Below, piece after piece: positions 58,408-64,000 of a stretch of 64,000 nt of DNA. Numbering within the stretch: position 1 is the first letter of the stretch; each line of letters begins with the position of its first letter. The position numbers and the translations under genes are program-made. The DNA comes from Phoronis australis (lineage: Eukaryota > Phoronida > Phoronidae): NCBI GenBank assembly GCA_002633005.1, contig NMRA01000641.1, positions 69,306 to 133,305 on the forward strand, written 5' to 3'. The notes beneath the pieces are model-generated. The model made no database searches and was not told the DNA's origin. It saw only the letters and a program-made list of their open reading frames with translations.

Positions 58408-59915
58408 ACTTCCTTGTTACCTTATGGTGTAGCCATCACGCGCGTTTAATGCCGATGAATAACATAAAGCCTCTTCTAATCTTTTGCATGATCCTGTCAT
58501 ATACGCAAACACCACTCGGGCCGGATACGTGCAGCGCTATCAGGACCAAATTCAAAATAAATATTGTCGATATTTGCGAAGGACCACTCAGGTGATGTAA
58601 ATTGGTATCTCATACTTCAATTCACCATATCGTACACGGCTGCACTTCATGTGATGAGCATCTTCGAGTTTCCATACACCTAAGTGCAAAATAGAAGGAC
58701 GGAGATGGAGTGATCTTGAACTCGGCAGTATAGGAGCCAACCACGCAACCGTTTTCAAACTTCCAACGACTTCGCACAGTAAGTACGACAAAGTTGAGCC
58801 ACGTTTTTTTTTTTAATTCGCGCGCTCCAACTGAAACACACTTTGTTGAAGTTGCTCTGAACGTGTGAAATCGGCTGCTTGGTGGCTTTGCGATGGTTTA
58901 CCTAATTAGGGCTTGGAATGACCAATGACAAAAAAGAAGAAAATTTTCCACATGACGTATCGTTCCACAAATAGACTTGTGTGATAGAAATACTTTTTGT
59001 GTTTTAAAAGTTAACTGAAATAACGTTTTTACATGAATAAAATCAAAATGGTGATCAAAAAGAGAAGAAAAATGAGGCAAATGGAAATCAAATAACAGGA
59101 AATTGAAAGAGGAAATCCTCTTAAAAGAAGAAAATTCCAAGCTCTGTAGAATATCCACCATTTTTTCATAGTTAAAGAGGGGACTTCAGAAACAGCGGGA
59201 GTTAACAGTCTTGCACAGCAAACCTGGAGCAAAAATACGCAAAAAATACATAGGCTTCCAGAATCCCGGACCGTGTTGCAAATTGGGACCAAGAACACCG
59301 CTGAAGTTAGTGATGAAGAAACCCAATGTCCCCAATATTATTAAGATAGTGCGATGAGCTTCAAGTGTATTTGGAAAACTTGTCATCGAGTTGGGCTTCA
59401 AATTCATAGGCGGATTCGGGGGGGGAGGGCAGGGGCGCCCGGGCTGCCGCAAAAAAATAGTAAAACAGCAAGAGCGTAAGGAAATGTCGACTTTATTAAT
59501 TTACCCCGGTAATTAAAATTATACAGCTGAAACAAGATTTAAATGCGTGCATTTTTAATGTTTGAGGGAGGGGCTCAGATCCAATTTCAAGTGTCAAATT
59601 CGGAACACGGCGCAATCGTAACGGAACTATGGCAAAGTACAGGCTCTCCTGCGATATCTCAGGCGACCGGCAGTGGCGCTGGGCACTGCGACTCCGTTTC
59701 CGTCGTCTGCTCCACTGTGCAATGAAAAAATACTTCATTTTTAAAGGAAATGGAATCTGAGTGATGGTGAAAAAACAGAAGCTGCTGGTAAGATGTCAAG
59801 TTTAATCGAAGCCTTAGTGAATCACTCAGAAACTCATAATTCTCTCTTTGTCAAACCTTAACTTAAGACGATTTCCAAAGCAACGCGTCATTATTGCCAA
59901 CACAAATAAACGGAT
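58408..59915. other. Noncoding stretch, partly repeated
   Basis: 58408-58555 is related to 38001-38115. The rest has short open frames on both strands without motifs and a G-rich run near 59415-59435. No gene recognised. Confidence 0.45.
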
Positions 59916-59955
59916 TTGGTCTTTTGGCCAATTGAAGACTATTTTAAATACAACN

Positions 59956-61088
59956 GTGGTGCATCAGTGAACGCAATCCCTGCTAAGTATGTCCCTAAAA
60001 TGAGGCTAAAGCCCCCAACGAAGAAGCTATTCGGGTGGTGCGGTTCAGAAGGAATCAAACCATTAGGAGAGGGTACAGCCAAAATTGAGAATCCTGCCAA
60101 AGGTAGATGCTACAACTTCGAATTCCGTGTGATGTCAGAGAATTTGACGCCCATTCTAGGAGCCGACGCATGCAAACAGACGGGTCAGATCACTGTGAAT
60201 AGTGAAAATATGTGTAGCATTGAGAATCGTGGCGATCTGCTTGAGAAATATGCAGACATTTTCAATGATGATATTGGTACACTACCTGGTGTGGTACACC
60301 TGGAAGTTGATGCTGCCGTAACTCCAGTTGTTACGCCTGCCAGACGCCTTCCAGCAATGTTGAAGCCTAAATTAAAACTGGAATTAGATAAGCTGACCGA
60401 GCAAAAGGTACTAGCGCCCGTAAATAAGCCAACCGATTGGGTAAGCAGTCTCGTGGTAGCGACAAAGAAATCAGGCGATCTCAGAATATGCATAGATCCC
60501 CGACCCTTGAACAAGGCTCTGAAAAGAGAACACTTCTACTTACCTATCCTTGATGATGTTTTGCCAGAGCTGATGAAAGCAAGAATTATCTCGACTGTTG
60601 ACCTGAAATCCGGCTATTGGCATGTGGTGCTTGATGAGGAATCTTCTTACCTGACTACGTTCGGTACACCGTTTGGTAGATTTCGATGGTTACGTCTTCC
60701 ATTTGGTACAAATGTCAGCAGCAAATTGTTCGCAAAGCGTCTGTATAGCTGCGTTGGTGACTTACCAGGAGTTGTATGTGTTGCAGATGACCTGATGATT
60801 TTTGGATCCGGCAACAACGACGAAGAAGCCACTAAGGACCATGACAACAAGCTTGAAAAACTATTTCAGCGGTGCAGAGAAGTTGGAATACGTCTCAACC
60901 GAGCTAAAATGCGAATACGGCAAAAGTCAGTACCTTTTCTTGGACACATGGTCACACAAGATGGTCTGAAGCCTGACCCTGCCAAAGTGACAGCAGTACA
61001 AGAAATGCCAAGACCAACCGATATTGAAGGCATTAGACGACTGAATGGATTTGTGAATTACCTTGCTAAATTCCTACCTAGACTATGA
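59956..61088 (+). CDS. Gypsy protease end and reverse transcriptase, partial
   Basis: Protease is cut just at its active site, leaving GASVNAIPAKYV and ILGADACKQTG. RT has ELDKLTEQKVLAPV, SGDLRICIDPRPLNKAL, STVDLKSGYWHV, FRWLRLPFG and the catalytic VCVADDLMIFG. The connection region (FLGHMVTQDGLKPDP, LNGFVNYLAKFLPRL) runs to a stop at 61086-61088. The stop lies in the terminal part of a contig. In the overlapping copy 234 bp downstream the same place reads Leu-Ser, so the stop may be an error or an allele. The enzyme would copy element RNA into DNA in virus-like particles. Confidence 0.85.
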
Positions 61089-61091
61089 GAT

Positions 61092-62360
61092 GTGATGGAA
61101 CCTATTAGGCAGTTGACACGCAAGAATGTGCCGTGGACATGGTCCAACGCACAAGAAAGTGCACTCACGCAAGTGAAGAAACTTGTGTCAGAGGCACCTG
61201 TACTGAGATTTTATGACCCAGCGNCAGCAGTACAAGAAATGCCAAGACCAACCGATATTGAAGGCATTAGACGACTGAATGGATTTGTGAATTACCTTGC
61301 CAAATTCCTACCTAGACTGTCAGATGTGATGGAACCTATTAGGCAGTTGACACACAAGAATGTGCCGTGGACGTGGTCCGAGGCACAAGAAAGTGCACTC
61401 ACGCAAGTGAAGAAACTTGTGTCAGAGGCACCTGTACTGAGATTTTATGACCCAGCGAAAGAGCTTTCGATCCAGTGCGACGCTAGTAAGACTGGACTTG
61501 GAGCGGCACTACTTCAAGAGGGTCAGCCGCTAGCATTTGTGAGCAGAGCATTGAGTGACGTAGAAACACGCTATGCCCAACTAGAGAAAGAAATGCTCGC
61601 GATAACCTGGAGTGTGGAAAAATTCCACCAGTACACGTTTGGGAGAACGACCCATATGATCAGCGATCATAAACCGCTTGAAAGCATCATGAAGAAAAGC
61701 CTTGCCTGTGCACCGAAGCGACTTCAAGGCATGATGATGCGACTACAAAAGTANGAGAAATTCCACCAGTACACGTTTGGGAGAACGACCCATGTGATCA
61801 GCGATCATAAACCACTTGAAAGCATCATGACGAAAAGCCTTGCCTGTGCACCGAAGCGACTTCAAGGCATGATGATGCGACTTCAAAAGTATGATCTAGT
61901 GGTAACATACTGCCAAGGGAAGCAAATGTATCTCGCTGATACCTTGTCTAGAGCCTATATGCCTACGGCAGAGGGGCACAACAAAAATGAGTTTGAATGT
62001 GTGAATGCCTCACAGTTTGTCGCAATAACTGATTCACGACTGGAAGCAATCAGAAGAGCAACTGAGGCCGATCAAAGTTTGACTGTTTTGAAATCAGTCA
62101 TCCAAGAAGGCTGGCCTGACGAAAAGGCACGAGTATCACCACTGGCGCAACCATATTTCTCTATCAGAGATGAGCTAGCTATACATGATGGTATAATTTT
62201 CAAAGGTGAACGCGTTGTGGTGCCAGCTAGCCAAAGGCGTATACTCAAAGAAAAGATTCACTCCTCACATCTTGGAATAGATGTAGATGGATGCCTGAGA
62301 CGGGCAAGAGAATCTATCTACTGGCCGAATATGACAGCAGAGATAAGAGACTACATCTCT
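61092..62360 (+). CDS. Gypsy RNase H and integrase zinc module, with assembly duplications
   Basis: Contains RNase H with IQCDASKTGLGAALLQ (Asp), YAQLEKEMLAI (Glu) and ISDHKPLESI (Asp), the LADTLSRAY end motif, and then the integrase zinc module starting HSSHLGID. Two stretches are present twice on either side of unknown bases at 61224 and 61754: the connection region and the RNase H end. These are unmerged contig overlaps and not protein repeats. Small differences between the copies (for example 6 bp at 62282) may be allelic. Confidence 0.82.
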
Positions 62361-62361
62361 N

Positions 62362-63445
62362 ACTCAAAGAAAAGATTCACTCCTCACATCTTGGAATAGA
62401 TGGATGCCTGAGACGGGCAAGAGAATCTATCTACTGGTCGAATATGACAGCAGAGATAAGAGACTACATCTCTGGCTGCGACACATGCAGAAAATTCGAG
62501 ACGGCAAACCCCCCAGAACCATTGATGAGCCATGATTTACCTGACAGACCATGGGCCAAAGTTGGAACAGATTTATTCACATTCAATGGCAGAGAATATT
62601 TGATAGTTGTTGACTATTACAGTAATTTCTGGGAAGTAGATCGACTTTACAGCACGAGCGCCACAGCTGTAATTGAGAAGCTCAAAGCACACTTCTCGCG
62701 ACATGGTATTCCGGATACCATCGTGTCCGACAATGGTCCGCAATATTCGTGCCATGATTTTGTAAGATTTTGCAAATCATGGGATATTGTTCATGCAACT
62801 AGCAGTCCTGGCAACAGTAAAGCCAACGGTAAAGCAGAGTCTGCCGTGAAAACTGCTAAGCGCATATTCAGGAAATGTAAAGATTCCGGTAGTGATGTTT
62901 ATTTAGCTATGTTGGATCACAGAAACACTCCTACCCAAGGTTTGTTATCTAGTCCCGCACAACGCTTGATGAGTAGAAGGACCAAAACATTGCTGCCAAC
63001 AGCCACTTCATTACTCAAACCCGAAGTAGTTAGTCAGCACACAGATCGCGACCTGAAGCGTCAACAACACAAACAAGCGCACTATTATAACAAATCCGCA
63101 AACGAGTTGTCTGTTTTGGAAGAGGGAGATTCTGTGCGTTTGCAACCCTTTACACTAGGTCAGAAAGAATGGACCAAAGGTACTGTTTTGAAACGGCTTG
63201 ACGAGCGATCGTACTCTATTGAAACCCCGACAAGTGTTGTTCGCCGAAATCGCCAACACATAAAGCCGGCAAAAGAAGTCAGACAGGCCGAGCCTGCAGA
63301 CAACAAACCGGAACACGTGGTTGATGAAAAATCTGTCAAAGAAAGCTCCAACCCACACACCATCAAAAGTGAAGTAAGACCTAACCAGCCTGTGACAACC
63401 AGATCTGGGAGAGTGATTAAGCCACCTGTGAGATACACACAGTGA
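62362..63445 (+). CDS. Gypsy integrase
   Basis: Starts inside the overlap with 62243-62360. The zinc module has HSSHLGID and CDTCRKFE. The core has VGTDLFTF (first Asp), IVSDNGPQYS (second Asp) and NGKAESAVKTAKR (Glu). The C-terminal part has the QKEWTKGTVLKRLDERSYSI segment and ends with a Lys/Pro-rich tail. All catalytic residues are present and there is no stop before 63443-63445. The enzyme inserts the cDNA into chromosomes. The fragment at 13670-14219 is a near-identical partial copy. Confidence 0.88.
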
Positions 63446-63800
63446 GGAAATTGATCAGAATAATACCAATCACTGTTTGTTCTTGTCACTCTGATAGTCC
63501 ACCCAGAGTTGACTGGATGACCCAAGAAGTTATTTACTACAGAACTGTTTACTACGATGATCCACTAGCAGCTTGTGTTTGTTTTGATTCCAGAACACTG
63601 ACACTATCACTTAACTGAACTAAGCATATTGTTTACGCTAATTTGTTACTATGCTGGAATTTGTGTCTTATGATAAACTGAAGACATCTGTTTTCTATTA
63701 ACTTAACTAGACACCACTGCATGACATGCACTGTGGCTGAAGACAGACTGGAGAACTTTAGACACTGGACCATGAGTAAGAACTTTCAGAGAAGGGAGGA

Positions 63801-64000
63801 TGTTATGTTCGTGGTTTTCATTCAACTTGCAGAGTCCAAAACATAACCTTATATGGCACTGGTAGCTAGAATCATAGATTGTGTAAGTTGTGCAAGACAA
63901 TTCTCTGAAATCTGATTATGACTCATGAGCATATGATCTTTAGTTCTGACAAACAAGTTTTCAGTTGAGAGTTAGACAGCATAGTGAATAGATGTATCTT
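63801..64000 (+). repeat. 3' LTR of the gypsy element, start only
   Basis: Begins TGTTATGTTCGTGG directly after the polypurine tract and continues past the window end. No other copy of this LTR was noticed in the window. Confidence 0.75.

Larger units (their letters stand above)
59956..63800 (+). mobile_element. Young Ty3/gypsy element: pol and 3' end
   Basis: Protease fragment, RT, RNase H and integrase in the standard order, followed by about 350 bp of untranslated sequence and a polypurine tract (GAGAAGGGAGGA, 63789-63800) before the 3' LTR. Gag and the 5' LTR are absent because the contig begins inside protease at the unknown base 59955. Apart from contig-overlap duplications at 60991-61457, 61617-61891 and 62243-62473, the frame is open almost throughout, so the source element is probably recently active. 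The tail motif RSGRVIKPPVRY is seen in K02A2.6-like gypsy polyproteins. Confidence 0.88.

Noticed and set aside
61092-62399. Tandem repeated RNase H and connection domains in one polyprotein
   Set aside because: The repeats flank unknown bases and match at nucleotide level. They are unmerged contig overlaps.

Overview
The window is eukaryotic, AT-rich, intron-bearing DNA dominated by mobile elements. It contains one clearly intact host-type gene, a single-exon class A G-protein-coupled receptor at 26412-27398 on the minus strand. The element mix is PIF/Harbinger, Kolobok, a Penelope-like fragment and several Ty3/gypsy families. One gypsy family has its integrase upstream of reverse transcriptase, a layout known from the deuterostome Gmr1 group. 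Together these point to a marine invertebrate, most plausibly a deuterostome (hemichordate, echinoderm or cephalochordate). The species cannot be fixed from the sequence.

Layout. 1-4386: decayed Gmr1-like gypsy element, cut by a Kolobok-type transposon (2808-4107) with a TTAA duplication. 4660-5743: an inverted LTR of the same family with its leader. 5867-6037: a 55-bp tandem repeat. 7473-10843: a nearly complete Harbinger element with convergent Myb-like and transposase genes. 10769-17640: two near-identical 2.9-3.4 kb copies of a noncoding unit, each carrying the same 538-bp Penelope/GIY-YIG insertion. A third, inverted, diverged copy (34594-36885) preserves the empty site. 17640-26400: mostly noncoding, with a small transposon, a cluster of GTACGTAC motifs (22535-23870) and a 139-bp foldback element. 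26412-27398: the receptor gene. 28140-30177: a dispersed repeat carrying a 144-bp MITE, then a Kolobok copy with the best THAP domain. 30178-34593: a minus-strand gypsy pol split by a 1,692-bp TIR element. 37-48 kb: dispersed repeats, a 40-bp minisatellite and a third Kolobok copy. 48461-48819: an assembly gap. 50340-51545: a 193-bp satellite. 53030-55842: a gypsy-like element with most of RT deleted. 59956-64000: a young gypsy pol running into its 3' LTR.

Several single unknown bases (39547, 61224, 61754, 62361) lie between two copies of the same sequence. These are contig ends that overlap but were not merged, so the short duplications there are assembly artefacts. The 10.8-17.1 kb duplication may likewise be two haplotypes laid end to end.

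The most informative observations are nested insertions whose boundaries can be read exactly: Kolobok in gypsy, a TIR element in integrase, a Penelope fragment with an empty site, and a transposon family with 5-bp target duplications at three loci. No new multi-gene host system is evident.
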